From the NCBI GenBank assembly GCA_036504235.1, contig DASXVN010000021.1, positions 8,845-72,844 of the forward strand: DNA of 64,000 nucleotides. The letters are read 5' to 3'. Shown here in pieces: positions 24,584 through 34,900 of this stretch. The notes beneath the pieces were generated by a model. The model was not told where the DNA came from and made no database searches. It saw nothing but the letters and a program-made list of their open reading frames with translations. Made by a program: the position numbers and the translations under genes. Each line of letters begins with the position of its first letter. Position 1 is the first letter of the stretch. The stretch comes from Zipacnadum sp036504235 (lineage in GTDB: Bacteria > Armatimonadota > Zipacnadia > Zipacnadales > Zipacnadaceae).

Positions 24584-25489
24584 TCAGAAGCCCACGAAGC
24601 GGACCAGTTCCGGCTTGAAGAAGCGGGTGACCGGGACCTCCAGGACGGCGGCGGCTTGAGCGAGCGTCATCCCCAGCGCGTTGACGCGGAAGGCCGGAAC
24701 CACGTCGGTGGCCGCTACGGTCGCGTCGGGCACGCCCAGGGCACGCAGCACGCCGAGGGCCATGATCGCGTCACCGTAGGGGTTCATGTGCACCCCATCC
24801 GCGGTCAGGCGCATCCCGGCCGGCTTGGCGGCAAGCGCGGTCAGGAACATCGCATGCAAGTCCACGAACCCGCACTGCTTGTCGGCTGCAATCTGTTTCT
24901 CGGCGGCCACGAAGGCGACCAGTCGCTGGTTGCCCAGGTTGTTGGGGTCCTCGGTGATGACGGTCGGGGCCAGCAGCACCACCTGCGCGCCGGCGGCCTG
25001 CGCCAGATCCACCATCTTAATGACGTTGGCCTTGTACGCCTCCAGCACCGCCGGGTCCTCCGGCGCGCCGACGCGGTGCCAGACGTCGTTGATACCCACG
25101 CTGATGAAGCACCAGGCCGGCTTCTCGGCCAGCCGCATGTCATGGGCGAAGCGGGGCGCCATGTCCTCGGCCTTCTGGCCGCCGATGCCGACGTTGATGA
25201 TGACCGGCTTGAGGTCCGGGTAGTCCGTGTTCAGCACGTACTGGGTCAGGCGCACGTAGCCCGCTTGCGCGGTGATGCTGTCGCCCATGAAGGCGATCTT
25301 GTCACCGGGCTTGACGCCCAGAGCCGCGGCGGGGGCGGCGGGCCCGATCAGGGTCAGCACATCGGGCACCACCTTGGTGATGTCCGTGCCCACGACGGGC
25401 GCCGGGGCCGGCTGGGCCCAGCCGGAACTTGCTCCCAGCAGACAGAGGGTGGCCAGCAGCACGAGTACGCGGATCGTCAGGTTGGTCAT
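24584..25489 (-). CDS. Exported SGNH/GDSL hydrolase (tandem copy 2)
   Basis: The product is about 301 aa. The ATG at 25489 opens the signal peptide MTNLTIRVLVLLATLCLLGA; a longer open frame to 25837 is antisense-like extension into the gene upstream and is rejected. Blocks are IAFMGDSITAQAGYV (Ser near 70), NVGIGGQKAED, CFISVGINDVWHR and TADGVHMNPYGD. It is strongly similar to 23655-24551 along its whole length, including the C-terminal ITLAQAA/MTLAQAA and VPVTRFFKPEL stretch, so the pair is a tandem duplication. It starts 46 bases after the giant exported gene and is probably translated from the same mRNA. Confidence 0.9.
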   Translation of the reverse strand: MTNLTIRVLVLLATLCLLGASSGWAQPAPAPVVGTDITKVVPDVLTLIGPAAPAAALGVKPGDKIAFMGDSITAQAGYVRLTQYVLNTDYPDLKPVIINVGIGGQKAEDMAPRFAHDMRLAEKPAWCFISVGINDVWHRVGAPEDPAVLEAYKANVIKMVDLAQAAGAQVVLLAPTVITEDPNNLGNQRLVAFVAAEKQIAADKQCGFVDLHAMFLTALAAKPAGMRLTADGVHMNPYGDAIMALGVLRALGVPDATVAATDVVPAFRVNALGMTLAQAAAVLEVPVTRFFKPELVRFVGF

Positions 25490-25535
25490 GGTCAGGTTTC
25501 CTCTCCGTGGGTCTGAGAATAGGTGCGAGCGCCGC

Positions 25536-28500
25536 TTAGGGAGCCGTCTGCACCGACAGACGTTGGGACTCGTAGGGCGCCAGGGTGACCCGCAGCGTCT
25601 GCTCGGGCAGGAACGCGGGGTTGGCCTGCAGGATCGCGGACAGCGGCTTGTCGGTGGGATTATACACCTCAAACGCCGCCTGCTTGCCCGTGGGATCGTC
25701 CAGGGTGATGCGGAGTTCGGGCCGGGTGGACAGCAGCGGGTGCCCGATCTTGACCTGGTAGGCGGCCAGATTGGTGTAGAGGTGGAAGAAATAGTCGCCG
25801 TCAAGCTGCCCGCAATAGCGCCACGTCTTGGAGCCATTGAGCAGGTAGACTAGCTGCCAGTTGGGCGAGAAGCCGCGCAGACGGAAGGGCAGGCCCAGGG
25901 GGTCGTCGGCCTGGCGCGTCTCCAGCTCCACGGTGCTCTGCGGCGTCACCTGGACGGTAGCCATGACCGGCTCGGGCAGCAGCGTGCCGCCGGTGAGCTT
26001 GGTGATCGCCGGGAACTTGCCATCCTTGAGGCCCAGGAAGGAGACGACCTGCGCATACTGGGAGGTCGCCTGCGAGGGCGTGGAGCCGCCGGTGGTGTAG
26101 AGCATTTTGTAGCTGAAGGTGTCGCCCTGCTTCCACTGGTTGGGCACCGTGAGGCTGATCTGGTCATTCATGCCGTTCTGGTTAGGGGTGGAGAGATAGG
26201 AGCTGAGCTTCCCGGCCACCACGTACTGGGCGCCGCCGCCCGCCAGACCGTAGGGATACATGCCGAAGTAGTCTCCGGGGGCCAGGGGGTCGGCGCGGTG
26301 CACGGTCGGCAGCTCGCCCAGGGAGTAGTGATCCACCTTGCCGCCCACGCTGAACTCGGCGTAGCGCGAGAGGTTCTGCTTCATGGGGAAGGACATCCAG
26401 GAGATCACCGCGGAGGTCGAGTTGTTTTTCAGCGAGAGGTTCTGCAGCGCCGTGATCTTGGACTCCACGAACTGGCCGTTGAGCTGGTCGAGCATCCCGT
26501 AGATGCCGTAGCGACGCTGGTCGAGGGTGAAGAGTTGGCTGGGCTCGGTGAGCTTGGGCGGCGTGCAGTCGCCGGTGTTGGAGCCCCCGTTGGGATAGAC
26601 GCGGTCGGTGCGACTGTCCACGACGATCATTCCGGGGCAGGACAGCGCCGGATGGTCGTAGGCGGCCAGGGAGGTGCCGGCCTCCACGCGGGTCGAGTCG
26701 AAGGGGATACCGGGGCTGGTCCAGAAGGTCATGTACATCGGCGGCTGGTACTCCACGGCCACCGCGCCGGTCAGCCAGATCTTGAAGTTGCCATAGACCA
26801 GGGTGGCGGGCTGCCAGGAGCGGTAGTGGGCGCCGATGGGGATACCCGAAACGTAGGTATTGCCCTGACGGTCCGGCTGATAGTTGAAGGGCAGTGTGTT
26901 CTGCCGGTCCCCGCACTGCATGAAGCGACGACCGTAGTGTAGTGTCACCGGCGGCGCGAGCAGCACCGTCTGGCCGCCGCGGATCACGCGCAGGACATAC
27001 TGGCGCACCTGCTCGTGCGGCCAGGTGTGCTCGGCGGTGAAGGTCTCCCCCGTCGCGCGCCACTCGCGGAAGGGTTTGGTGCCGTCAAAGAGCACGATCC
27101 GGTCTCCAGCCTGCAGCCCGGCCAGCTTGAAGCCATAGCGGTAGACGTTCTCGAACTCCTCGTTAACCGCCAGATTCCCCAAGTTGTAGCCCCCGTTATA
27201 GACCAACTGCGGGCCGCTGGACAGGTACCACTTGTGGGGATCCGCCCAGTACAGGTCGCTCCCCGAGGCGCCCTCGCCGCGCGCATAGTCGGTCAGGGCT
27301 TGCACCGAGGGGCCGGTGAAGATGTTGACCGTCCCCCGCGCCGCCGCGGCTACTGCCGCCGCCGAATCCACGACGGTCACGTTGAAGGGCAGGTAGTTCT
27401 CCATGTCCTGACAGCTCTTGAGGTAGGTCTCCTCCGCGTTGTCCAGCGGCTGGCCGGGCGTCGCGGTGTAGACGGCGAAAGCGGAGGACTGCTTCATCTC
27501 AAACCAGGGATTGGGGTTGCGGCCCACCTGGGCGAAACCCCAGAGCCGCCCCTTGAAGACGCGGGCGAAGGTGAAATAAGTGTTGTCGATGCGCTGCAGA
27601 TCGGGCGTCAGCGCCGGGACGCCGGGGAAGCTGACCCAGCCCAGGCCAAACCAGGTGTTCCCGACCTTGTCCAACGCCAGCATGCCCGGCAGGGCCAGGA
27701 AATTTGCGTCGGACTGGGCGGCGCACTCCGCCTTGAGCTTTTCCCAAGAGTCGGCGTTGAGCGACTCCAACTTCTCGGTAAAGCCCAGGAACTGCAGACC
27801 CGCGGCCTTGGCGGCCTGGCAGAGCTCGGCCACCGTAGCGCGGCCGCCGCTGTAGGTGCTCTGCGCGCCGATCAGGCCGCGCTGGGCCGCCAGCTTGGCG
27901 GCTAGGGTCTCGCCGGTGCCAACCTTGCTCCAGTCAATCGGGGCCGTCAGGCCTTCCAGAATGGCGCGCTGATCCACGCGGATCTTGCGGTCGGTAACGA
28001 ATCCGCCGAGCACGCCGCCGCCCCGGGTCGGCTCAGCGGCCCAGCGCACGGCGTTCATGATCAGGGTCCGGTCCTGCAGCGCGTCCGGCTTCGTCTGGTC
28101 GTCGCGGTCCCAGAGGACGTTAAGGAAGACCTCGGGCGAGCCGGTGGTGAACGAGGGATTGAGCGGGAAGACAAACATGCGGCCCGGCCCGACCTCACGC
28201 CAGGCGGCCAGGATCGGCGACTGGGCGTAGGTGGCCGGGGTGGGCTTGAGTTCCGGCCCGGAGCCGGGATGGAGGCCCTCGGCGCTGTAGGCCGTCTGCT
28301 CGCCCTTGACCGCGGCGTGCCAGGCGGCTTTGTCGGTGAAGACTACCGGCATCATCATCTCGATGCAGTCCGCGCGGGAGGCCTCGCCGAGGTAGCCGAT
28401 ACGCTTGACGCCTTTGGTCATCGGGGCGTCCAGAATTTGCGTGGTATAAGTGCCCGTCGGATACTCGCCGATCGAGCCGAAGAGGTGCTGGGGATCGGTG

Positions 28501-28934
28501 ACTTGCTCCTCGGGGACCAGGGCCCCAAAGGGCTTCAGCAGATGGCTGAGCGACTGGGTGGTGTTGGCGAACCCGCTGCCGGTGCAGAAGGCGATCAGGC
28601 CGCCGCCCTGCTTAAGGTAGGCGTCCAGGGCCTGCTCGAAGACCAGTTGGGCCGCGGTGACCTTGCCCTCACCGTCCACGGGTGGCAGGTCGGCGATGAC
28701 CACGACGTTGAAGGGCTTCAGGTCGGCCACCGACTTGATCGCCTCAATCGGGCGGGCGTCCAGCTCATAGCCGGAGGCCAGCCAGTCGTCCCAAGTGCGA
28801 ACGGAGGTCAGGTCCACCCCGACGAACAGGACGGCGGGGCGCGCCTCGGCCGCCTGCGCCACGGTCCTCAGGCCGCCGACGGCCAGTAACATGAGAGCAA
28901 GAGCGAAAGTACCCAGAGAACGGCTGAGCTTCAT
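25536..28934 (-). CDS. Giant exported protein, PHP-remnant family member A
   Basis: The product is 1132 aa with a signal peptide (about 1-28). About residues 32-300 look like a GATase1-type flavodoxin fold (PAVLFVGVDL, FNVVVIADLPPVDG, YLKQGGGLIAFCTGSG). Near 350-450 lies a domain aligned with PHP phosphoesterases, but its metal ligands are lost: GLIGAQSTYSGGRATVAE replaces the H-x-H...SDG motif and ALPGMLALD replaces the PG-x-E motif. A beta-rich region follows, with MQCGDRQNTLPF near 676, and the C-terminus has AFEVYNPTDKPLSAI near 1093. Three paralogues share this order (39717-43106, 47128-50667, 54408-57671). It heads an operon with two SGNH hydrolases. Function is unknown; a substrate-binding rather than catalytic role is likely. 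Confidence 0.75.
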   Translation of the reverse strand: MKLSRSLGTFALALMLLAVGGLRTVAQAAEARPAVLFVGVDLTSVRTWDDWLASGYELDARPIEAIKSVADLKPFNVVVIADLPPVDGEGKVTAAQLVFEQALDAYLKQGGGLIAFCTGSGFANTTQSLSHLLKPFGALVPEEQVTDPQHLFGSIGEYPTGTYTTQILDAPMTKGVKRIGYLGEASRADCIEMMMPVVFTDKAAWHAAVKGEQTAYSAEGLHPGSGPELKPTPATYAQSPILAAWREVGPGRMFVFPLNPSFTTGSPEVFLNVLWDRDDQTKPDALQDRTLIMNAVRWAAEPTRGGGVLGGFVTDRKIRVDQRAILEGLTAPIDWSKVGTGETLAAKLAAQRGLIGAQSTYSGGRATVAELCQAAKAAGLQFLGFTEKLESLNADSWEKLKAECAAQSDANFLALPGMLALDKVGNTWFGLGWVSFPGVPALTPDLQRIDNTYFTFARVFKGRLWGFAQVGRNPNPWFEMKQSSAFAVYTATPGQPLDNAEETYLKSCQDMENYLPFNVTVVDSAAAVAAAARGTVNIFTGPSVQALTDYARGEGASGSDLYWADPHKWYLSSGPQLVYNGGYNLGNLAVNEEFENVYRYGFKLAGLQAGDRIVLFDGTKPFREWRATGETFTAEHTWPHEQVRQYVLRVIRGGQTVLLAPPVTLHYGRRFMQCGDRQNTLPFNYQPDRQGNTYVSGIPIGAHYRSWQPATLVYGNFKIWLTGAVAVEYQPPMYMTFWTSPGIPFDSTRVEAGTSLAAYDHPALSCPGMIVVDSRTDRVYPNGGSNTGDCTPPKLTEPSQLFTLDQRRYGIYGMLDQLNGQFVESKITALQNLSLKNNSTSAVISWMSFPMKQNLSRYAEFSVGGKVDHYSLGELPTVHRADPLAPGDYFGMYPYGLAGGGAQYVVAGKLSSYLSTPNQNGMNDQISLTVPNQWKQGDTFSYKMLYTTGGSTPSQATSQYAQVVSFLGLKDGKFPAITKLTGGTLLPEPVMATVQVTPQSTVELETRQADDPLGLPFRLRGFSPNWQLVYLLNGSKTWRYCGQLDGDYFFHLYTNLAAYQVKIGHPLLSTRPELRITLDDPTGKQAAFEVYNPTDKPLSAILQANPAFLPEQTLRVTLAPYESQRLSVQTAP

Positions 28935-29004
28935 TGGTTCTACTCCTCTTCGTCAGGGGGCCGCGCTCATTTCGGCTCGCTGCGGCCATTCGGTCGTAAC
29001 CACC

Positions 29005-29033
29005 ACTATAGCGCAGGCCAGCGGTCGTGGCAA
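29005..29033 (-). promoter_or_regulatory. Sigma-70-type promoter of the family A / SGNH operon
   Basis: On the minus strand TTGCCA (29028-29033), 17 bases, then TATAGT (29005-29010). This gives a leader of about 65 bases before the ATG at 28934. It is divergent from the promoter at 29118-29146. Confidence 0.65.
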
Positions 29034-29117
29034 TTAGATAGTTTATCGGTTAGGCGCTGCCCGGAGTCGCCGCCCCTCCTCACCGTCAACAATAAATATT
29101 CCCTTGCCCCGGAACCC

Positions 29118-29146
29118 TTGACCGGGCTCGCTTGTCTACGTATACT
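29118..29146 (+). promoter_or_regulatory. Sigma-70-type promoter of the InlB-repeat gene
   Basis: TTGACC (29118-29123), a 17-base spacer, and TATACT (29141-29146). Both boxes match five of six consensus bases. The inferred start lies about 65 bases before the ATG at 29219. Confidence 0.7.
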
Positions 29147-29159
29147 ACAGTTGGTAGTA
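29143..29159. promoter_or_regulatory. Candidate operator overlapping the -10 box
   Basis: TACTAC and GTAGTA form a perfect 6-base inverted repeat with a 5-base centre (AGTTG). It covers most of the -10 element and the likely start site, a position suited to a repressor. No regulator gene lies nearby. Confidence 0.4.
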
Positions 29160-29218
29160 GATAGGCGACACCCCCCGAGTTCGATAGAGCCGGGGACGGA
29201 GAGAAAGAAGGGGCCGCG

Positions 29219-31738
29219 ATGAGAAACCAGGCCAATCAACCAGTCAGAGCCGGACGGCGGCAGCTTAGGTTCAGCGCAATCTGGATGTGGTTGACCGCGG
29301 GCCTACTGCTGGCCGTGAGCTTGCCGGCGACGGCCCAGCGGCTGGTAGCGGAGGCCGGCGGCACCCTGAACTGGTCCGGCGACCAGCGCACCGCCCCCTA
29401 CAACCAGCCCGGCGAGATCCGGGTCGGCAGTTCCGACTCCGGCTTTGAGCGCGGCTACATGATCTTCACGCCACCCAGCGCCGGCTTCGGCCTGGGGCGC
29501 GGGCCGGTGCGCCTGTATGTATACGTTTTGGACTTCCCCGCCGCCGACCGCGGCGAACTGAGCTTGACCGCTTACACCGTCGCCCCCCGCTTCCCCGGCC
29601 GCGACGATAGCGCCGAACGAAGCCAGGAGGGCGGCTACCTCTGGCAGCGCCTGTCGGAAGGTTCCATCCTCGCCGTGGGCGAGGGTTCCGCCCTCGGACG
29701 CTTGGCCTCCCGGGGGGACCAGGGCGGCTTTTGGTGGGGCAACGTGTCCGCGGACGCGGCGCGTCTAGACGCCCCTGCCGCCGGCCCCGGCTGGCATTAT
29801 CTGGAACTGGACCCCGCGGCCAGTGACGCGGTGCGCCGCGTCGTGGACCAAGCCCAGCGCCAAGGCAGCCTCGTCCGCCTCGGCCTGCTCTCCCGCGATC
29901 TCGGCGGCGAGCTGATTCTCGGCGGCGCCGGCGACCTCAATCAGGAGCCGACGCTGGAGCTGGGTCCCACCTATGAAGTAGACCTGCGCGGCGAGGGCCG
30001 GGTGCGCGTCAACGGCGTGGACTGCGAACTGCCCTTCCGGGCCGACCTGCCTGCCGGCGAGCGCCTGACCCTGGAAGCGATCTGCCCGCCGGGAGGCCAG
30101 TTCCTCGGCTGGAGCGGCGACCGCTCGGACGCCTCCCCGCGGATTACCCTGCCCCTGGACGGCCCCCTGCAGTTGTCCCCGCGCTACCGCACTGACTCCT
30201 ACCGGCTGCAGGTCTGGTCGGCGGGCGGGCGCGTCACCGGTGGCGACCTGAGCGGCGATGGCGGCTGGAGCCGGAGCTACTCCTATGGAGCCCACGTCCG
30301 CCTGTACGCCGACCCTGACCCCGGCTACCGTTTCGTCGGCTGGGAAGGCGACTACCAGAGCAACGATCCCTACCTGGACGCCTACCTGGACCGCGACTGC
30401 GAGGTCTGGGCGCGCTTTGAGCGCATCTCGATCGACCGCGGGGTGACGCTGCGGGTGGACGGCTGGGGCGGGTTCGTCCTGGTCAACGGCTGCCCGGCCC
30501 CGCTGCCCTGGTGTGGCGACTTCGGCTGGGGCGACCCCGTTCATCTGACCGCCATCCCCTGCGACGGCTACCGGTTTGTCGGCTGGCAGGGCGACGGCTG
30601 GGGCGCGGGGCGCTCGCTGTACCTGCGCCTCGACGGCTCCCGCAGCGTGCGCGCCGTGTTCGAGCGCTGCTGGGAGATCGGCTGGTCCATCGGCTGGTAC
30701 GCCCCGCGCTGCGGCTATCGGCCTCCGACCTGGCGCTGGCACGACAACGACTGGCACAATTGGGGCCGCGACTGGGGCCGCCATGACGGCGACGGACGCG
30801 ACCACGAGGGCGACTGGCGCGACCACCAGGGCGACGGCGGCCACGGCGACAACGGCCACCGGCCTCCTCCCCCTCCCGGCGACCGCCCGGGCGATCACAA
30901 CCCGCCTCGGGGAGGGCTCCCCGGCAATTATGATCCGCCGCGCGGAGGACTCCAGGGCGAGTACAACCCGCCGCGAGCCGGCCGCAACGACCCGCCGGCC
31001 GCCACCCGCCCGCCCGACGGCGACCAGCCGCGACGCGGCGCCGGCTACAACCAGAACCCGAATCCTCGCCCGCCGCAGGTGCAGGGGCCGGTGCAGAATG
31101 AGCAGCCGCGACGCGGCGTGGACAAGAACCAGAACCCGAGTCCCCGGCCGCCGCAGGTCCAGCCCCCGGTGCAGAGCGACCAGCCGCGGCGCGGTGCCGG
31201 TGGCAACCAGGCCCAGGCCCCGCGGCCGCCGCAGGCTCCGCCGGTAGCGCAGGCCCCCCGCGCCCCGGCCGACACTCCGGCCCGCGGCGCGCAGGACCAG
31301 CCGAGGCAGGACCAACCGCGGCAGACCCAGCCGCGGCAGACCCAGCCGCGGCAGGCCCAGCCGCAGCCGCGACCGGCTCCGCCCCCGGCGGCGCGGCCGC
31401 AGCCCCCGGCGCAGGCGCCGACCGTCAGCGATCCGCCCCGGCGCGGCGGGGGCAGCCCGTCTCCGGCCCCCCGCCCGCCCGCGGCGCAGCCACAGCCGCG
31501 CGCTCCGCGCGAACCGGCCGTGCGGGAACGCCCGCAGGCCCCGGCGGAACGTCACGCCCCCGCGGAACGAGCCCCAGCCGCGCGGGAGCGGCGGCAGGCT
31601 CCGGCGGACAGCCCGACCCCCGCCCGCGAGAAGCCCGCGCGAGTCGAGAAGCCCGCCGATGATAGCCCCAGCGACGGCGGCGGCACCCGTCGCGGCGGCG
31701 GTTCCTCCGGCGGCGGCGGTCGCCGACAGCGCGGCTAG
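29219..31738 (+). CDS. Exported InlB-B-repeat protein with a long Pro/Arg/Gln-rich repetitive tail
   Basis: The product is 839 aa. A signal-anchor or signal peptide lies near 21-40 (IWMWLTAGLLLAVSLPATA). About residues 42-240 form a DNRLRE/CBM-like beta-sandwich (GYMIFTPPSAGFGLGRGPVR). Three divergent InlB B-type repeats follow at about 250-480, each with the hallmark turn: QFLGWSGDRSD, YRFVGWEGDYQS and YRFVGWQGDGWG. After a His/Asp/Gly-rich linker, the last 290 residues are low complexity. They hold NPPRGG-type units, three 26-residue tandem repeats (DNA 31022-31255, unit start D/EQPRRG), a run of five-residue QPRQ units, and a Gly/Arg-rich end. This looks like a surface adhesin or cell-envelope binder with a disordered, basic wall-spanning tail. 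It has its own promoter and terminator. Confidence 0.75.
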   Translation: MRNQANQPVRAGRRQLRFSAIWMWLTAGLLLAVSLPATAQRLVAEAGGTLNWSGDQRTAPYNQPGEIRVGSSDSGFERGYMIFTPPSAGFGLGRGPVRLYVYVLDFPAADRGELSLTAYTVAPRFPGRDDSAERSQEGGYLWQRLSEGSILAVGEGSALGRLASRGDQGGFWWGNVSADAARLDAPAAGPGWHYLELDPAASDAVRRVVDQAQRQGSLVRLGLLSRDLGGELILGGAGDLNQEPTLELGPTYEVDLRGEGRVRVNGVDCELPFRADLPAGERLTLEAICPPGGQFLGWSGDRSDASPRITLPLDGPLQLSPRYRTDSYRLQVWSAGGRVTGGDLSGDGGWSRSYSYGAHVRLYADPDPGYRFVGWEGDYQSNDPYLDAYLDRDCEVWARFERISIDRGVTLRVDGWGGFVLVNGCPAPLPWCGDFGWGDPVHLTAIPCDGYRFVGWQGDGWGAGRSLYLRLDGSRSVRAVFERCWEIGWSIGWYAPRCGYRPPTWRWHDNDWHNWGRDWGRHDGDGRDHEGDWRDHQGDGGHGDNGHRPPPPPGDRPGDHNPPRGGLPGNYDPPRGGLQGEYNPPRAGRNDPPAATRPPDGDQPRRGAGYNQNPNPRPPQVQGPVQNEQPRRGVDKNQNPSPRPPQVQPPVQSDQPRRGAGGNQAQAPRPPQAPPVAQAPRAPADTPARGAQDQPRQDQPRQTQPRQTQPRQAQPQPRPAPPPAARPQPPAQAPTVSDPPRRGGGSPSPAPRPPAAQPQPRAPREPAVRERPQAPAERHAPAERAPAARERRQAPADSPTPAREKPARVEKPADDSPSDGGGTRRGGGSSGGGGRRQRG
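31022..31255 (+). repeat. Three tandem 78-bp in-frame repeats
   Basis: Units start at 31022, 31100 and 31178, each encoding 26 residues that begin D/EQPRRG and continue NQN-PRPPQ. They are imperfect, the third most diverged. A shorter 15-bp periodicity (QPRQD/T) follows at about 31290-31360. Confidence 0.8.
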
Positions 31739-31759
31739 CCGTCAGTTACCAAGCACGAG

Positions 31760-31785
31760 AAGGGGCGACCAACCGGTCGCCCCTT
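31760..31785 (+). terminator. Intrinsic terminator of the InlB-repeat gene
   Basis: AAGGGGCGACC (31760-31770) pairs with GGTCGCCCCTT (31775-31785) over a 4-base loop. The stem runs into TTTTGCTTT. It lies 21 bases after the stop codon. Confidence 0.9.
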
Positions 31786-31925
31786 TTGCTTTGCTGGGGC
31801 CAGGCGGATAGCCCCCTCAGGAAGGTGCCTCACCGCCGATGACGAAAAATGCAACGTTACGCGCACGCAAGGACGGACAGGCCCCCGCCGACTTTCCGAC
31901 GACGGGCCCCTATCGGGAGGTCACC

Positions 31926-34900
31926 ATGCGCCGCTCACTTCTCTTCGTGCTGTGCCTGACTTTTGCCGCTCTCTCCGGGGCCGGAGCCGCCGGCGTTACC
32001 CAGAGCCTCGCCCCCGCCGCCGCTACCCCCAACCTGCTCGGCTATGGCAAGCTCGCCCTGGCCCTGGACCGGCAGCCGGGGGGCGGCGTGGCCACCTTCA
32101 CCTGTGCGGACGCCACCCGCGCGGCGGCGCTAGCCAGCAAGCTGCGCGCTGACTTCAGCTGGGACCCGCTCCTGGGCGCCCAAGCCACGCCGCTGACACT
32201 CGGCGGCCGGCAGGTCTCCGGCTTTGCCCTGCCGGGAGCGGGCGTGGCGCTCGTGGCCCAGCGCGGAGACAAGGTCTACGTGGTGTCCGGAGCGGACGCC
32301 GCCGCGGTGGTCGCCCGCGCGACGGCGCTGAAGCTTGATCTGAGCGCCGTAAAGTACGACTTCCCGCAAGGCCACTCCGCGGGGCTGGACTACTTTGACC
32401 TCAGCGCCCTGCGCGCCTACTACTCCTGGCGCTCCGCCGACTACCTGTATACCAAGTTCACCCCGGAGCAGCTAGCCGCCAACGACAAATTCGCGCGCGA
32501 TATCAATCTGCAGACCTCCTTCCAGTTCCCCTTCTGGGGCGTGGGCAGCGAGGCCGGCGACGGGGCTTTTGACACCTACGCGGGCGAGTATGAGGTCCGC
32601 CGCGCCCTGCGCAATGACCGAGACGTGGAGGTGCTCTTCGGCCCGGCGGAGATGCCCTGGTGGCTGGCGCAGCGCTTCCCGGAAGAAGTCTCGCGCCACG
32701 ATCCGTACATCCTCTACGGCGTCTGGGGCGGCGTGGGCGAGGCCGGAGCCAGGCACATGAGCTACTGGGCCAGCGAGCCGGCGTTCGCCTATGCCGCGCG
32801 CTTCACGCAGGAGATCTACCGGCGCTACCAGGTCACGGCCGGCGACCGGCTGGCCGCCGCCGCCGCGCTCTTTGGCCGACCCGGCGTGGAGGCCGGCGCC
32901 CATCATATGTCTTGGGACTTCCTGGACTACTCCCCCGCCGCCCAGCGCGGCTTCCGCACCTGGCTGCGGGACATCCAGGGCTACACGCTGGCGCAGGTCA
33001 GCGAGCGGTACTACGGCGACGCGAAGAAACTCACCTCCTGGGAGCAGGTCACCGTCCCCAGCGTCTTCTCCTTCTTCGGCGGCTTCGGCGAGCGGGACAC
33101 CTTCAACCTGCTGACCAACTGGCGCTGGCGGCCGGATAGCCCCGCCGCGCAGGACGAGCTGTGGTACGCGCCCGACTACACCCCCGGCGCTGAGTGGACG
33201 ACCGTGGACCTGCCGCCCTCCCAGGCACAGCTCTTTCTTCCGCGCCCGGAGGGCATGACCAGCGCCTGGATGCGACAGGAATTCGACCCAACCGCCTGGC
33301 TGGAGAAGAACAAGGGGCAGGAGCTGTACCTGGTGGCCAACACCTACAGCGGCCAGGCCGTGGAGGTCTACCTCAACGGCGACTACCTGGGCCAGATCAA
33401 GTCCAAGCAGCACTGGGGCCCGATTGGGATGAAAGTGACGCTGCTGCTCCGCCCGGGGCGCAACGTGTTGACGGTGAAGGTGGCCGAGGGCCAGATCGCG
33501 GGGCCGGTCTACCTCACCACCCAGCAGCCGGCCTACTACCCCTACCTGGGCAAGCAGCAGAACGCCCGCTGGGCGGACTTGCGCGAGTTCCAGGGCTACA
33601 GCACCTACTGGGGCCACAAGCGCGTGTTCACCGCGCTGCGCCAGGTCAACCCGGACCTGCCCTTCAAGCTCTACGGCGTGGACGCGATGCTCTGGGACTA
33701 CTACACGCGGCTGATGGCCGAGACCGGCGTCGGCGGGATGCAGTTCACCGGCAGCGGCTCCTCCTATCAGCCCTGGCCCACGGGCCTGGGGCTGGCCGAC
33801 GGTTTCTACGGGACCAGCGAGGAGGGCGGCCAGTACAACGACGTGCCCGGCATCACGCGTGAGCTGTCCTGGATCTTGTTCGGCGGGGAAGGCTCGCACG
33901 TCTTTTACTACGATGAGAGCCTGTACAAGGAGTTCAACGACCAGACCCACTGGTTCGACAACCATCAGCGGCTCCTGGCCCTGGTCGGCAAGGCCCAGCG
34001 GGTGCAGCCTTCCATCGCCGTGCTGCACTCCAGCCGCAACGAGCGCTATATGCCCAGCGTCAGCGAATCCTTCGCCTGGGGGATTGATCGCGGCATCCTG
34101 CAAAGCCTCCAGTTCGACAATGTGGTGGTGACCGACCGGGAAGTGCTGAGCGGCGCGGTGCAGGCCTACCCGGTGCTCTTTGACACCAACACCACGGTCA
34201 TGGATGACGCGGAACTCAAGGCCCTGGAGGCGTATATCCGGGCCGGCGGCACCTTCATCGCGCTGCACGGCACGGGGCGGCACTCCATCACCGAGCCGGA
34301 CACCTGGGGCATCTCGCGGCTGACCGGCTGCCAGGTGCTGGGCGAGCGCGTCAACCGCCTGGTGACGGTCCTGCCCGATAACCCGCTGCTCAAGCGGCTG
34401 GCGGGCATGTCCTTCCCCGGCAACGGCCTGGCTCTGGACTATCGTGGCGTGGACCACGCCGGAGCCGGCACGGTGGCGTTGGCCCCGCTGGACAAGGACC
34501 AGGGCGTGGTGCCTATCGCGACTTGGGAGGACGGCACGATCGCGGTGGCCATGCGGCAACTGGGCAAGGGCCGGATCATCGTGCTAGGCTCCACCTTCTG
34601 GACCGCGACCAGCGATCTGGCCGGCAACGGCCTGCAGCGGACCGGCACGGTTAACCAGGAGTTCCTGCGCGACATCCTGGCCGGGGTGGGCGTGACGACG
34701 CCGATTGACGCCGACCAGCCGCTCTGGGTGCGCCATTTCGTCACCAAGAACGGCCTGCAGGACTGGTACATGGCCTACAACTCGGGCGGCGCGGCCGGCA
34801 CGGGGCTGAAGTTCTCCTTCGCCGCGCCGCAGGCGCCCCGCGAGCTACTCGACGCGATCACCGGCAAGCCGACGCCCTTCACCTACGCAGCGGGCCGCGT

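Noticed and set aside
31022..31360. Regularly spaced repeats that might suggest a CRISPR array
   Set aside because: The repeats are in-frame, imperfect, contiguous without unique spacers, and encode a proline-rich tail.
29765..31555. 596-codon antisense frame opposite the InlB-repeat gene
   Set aside because: Its repeats simply mirror the proline-rich tail on the other strand.
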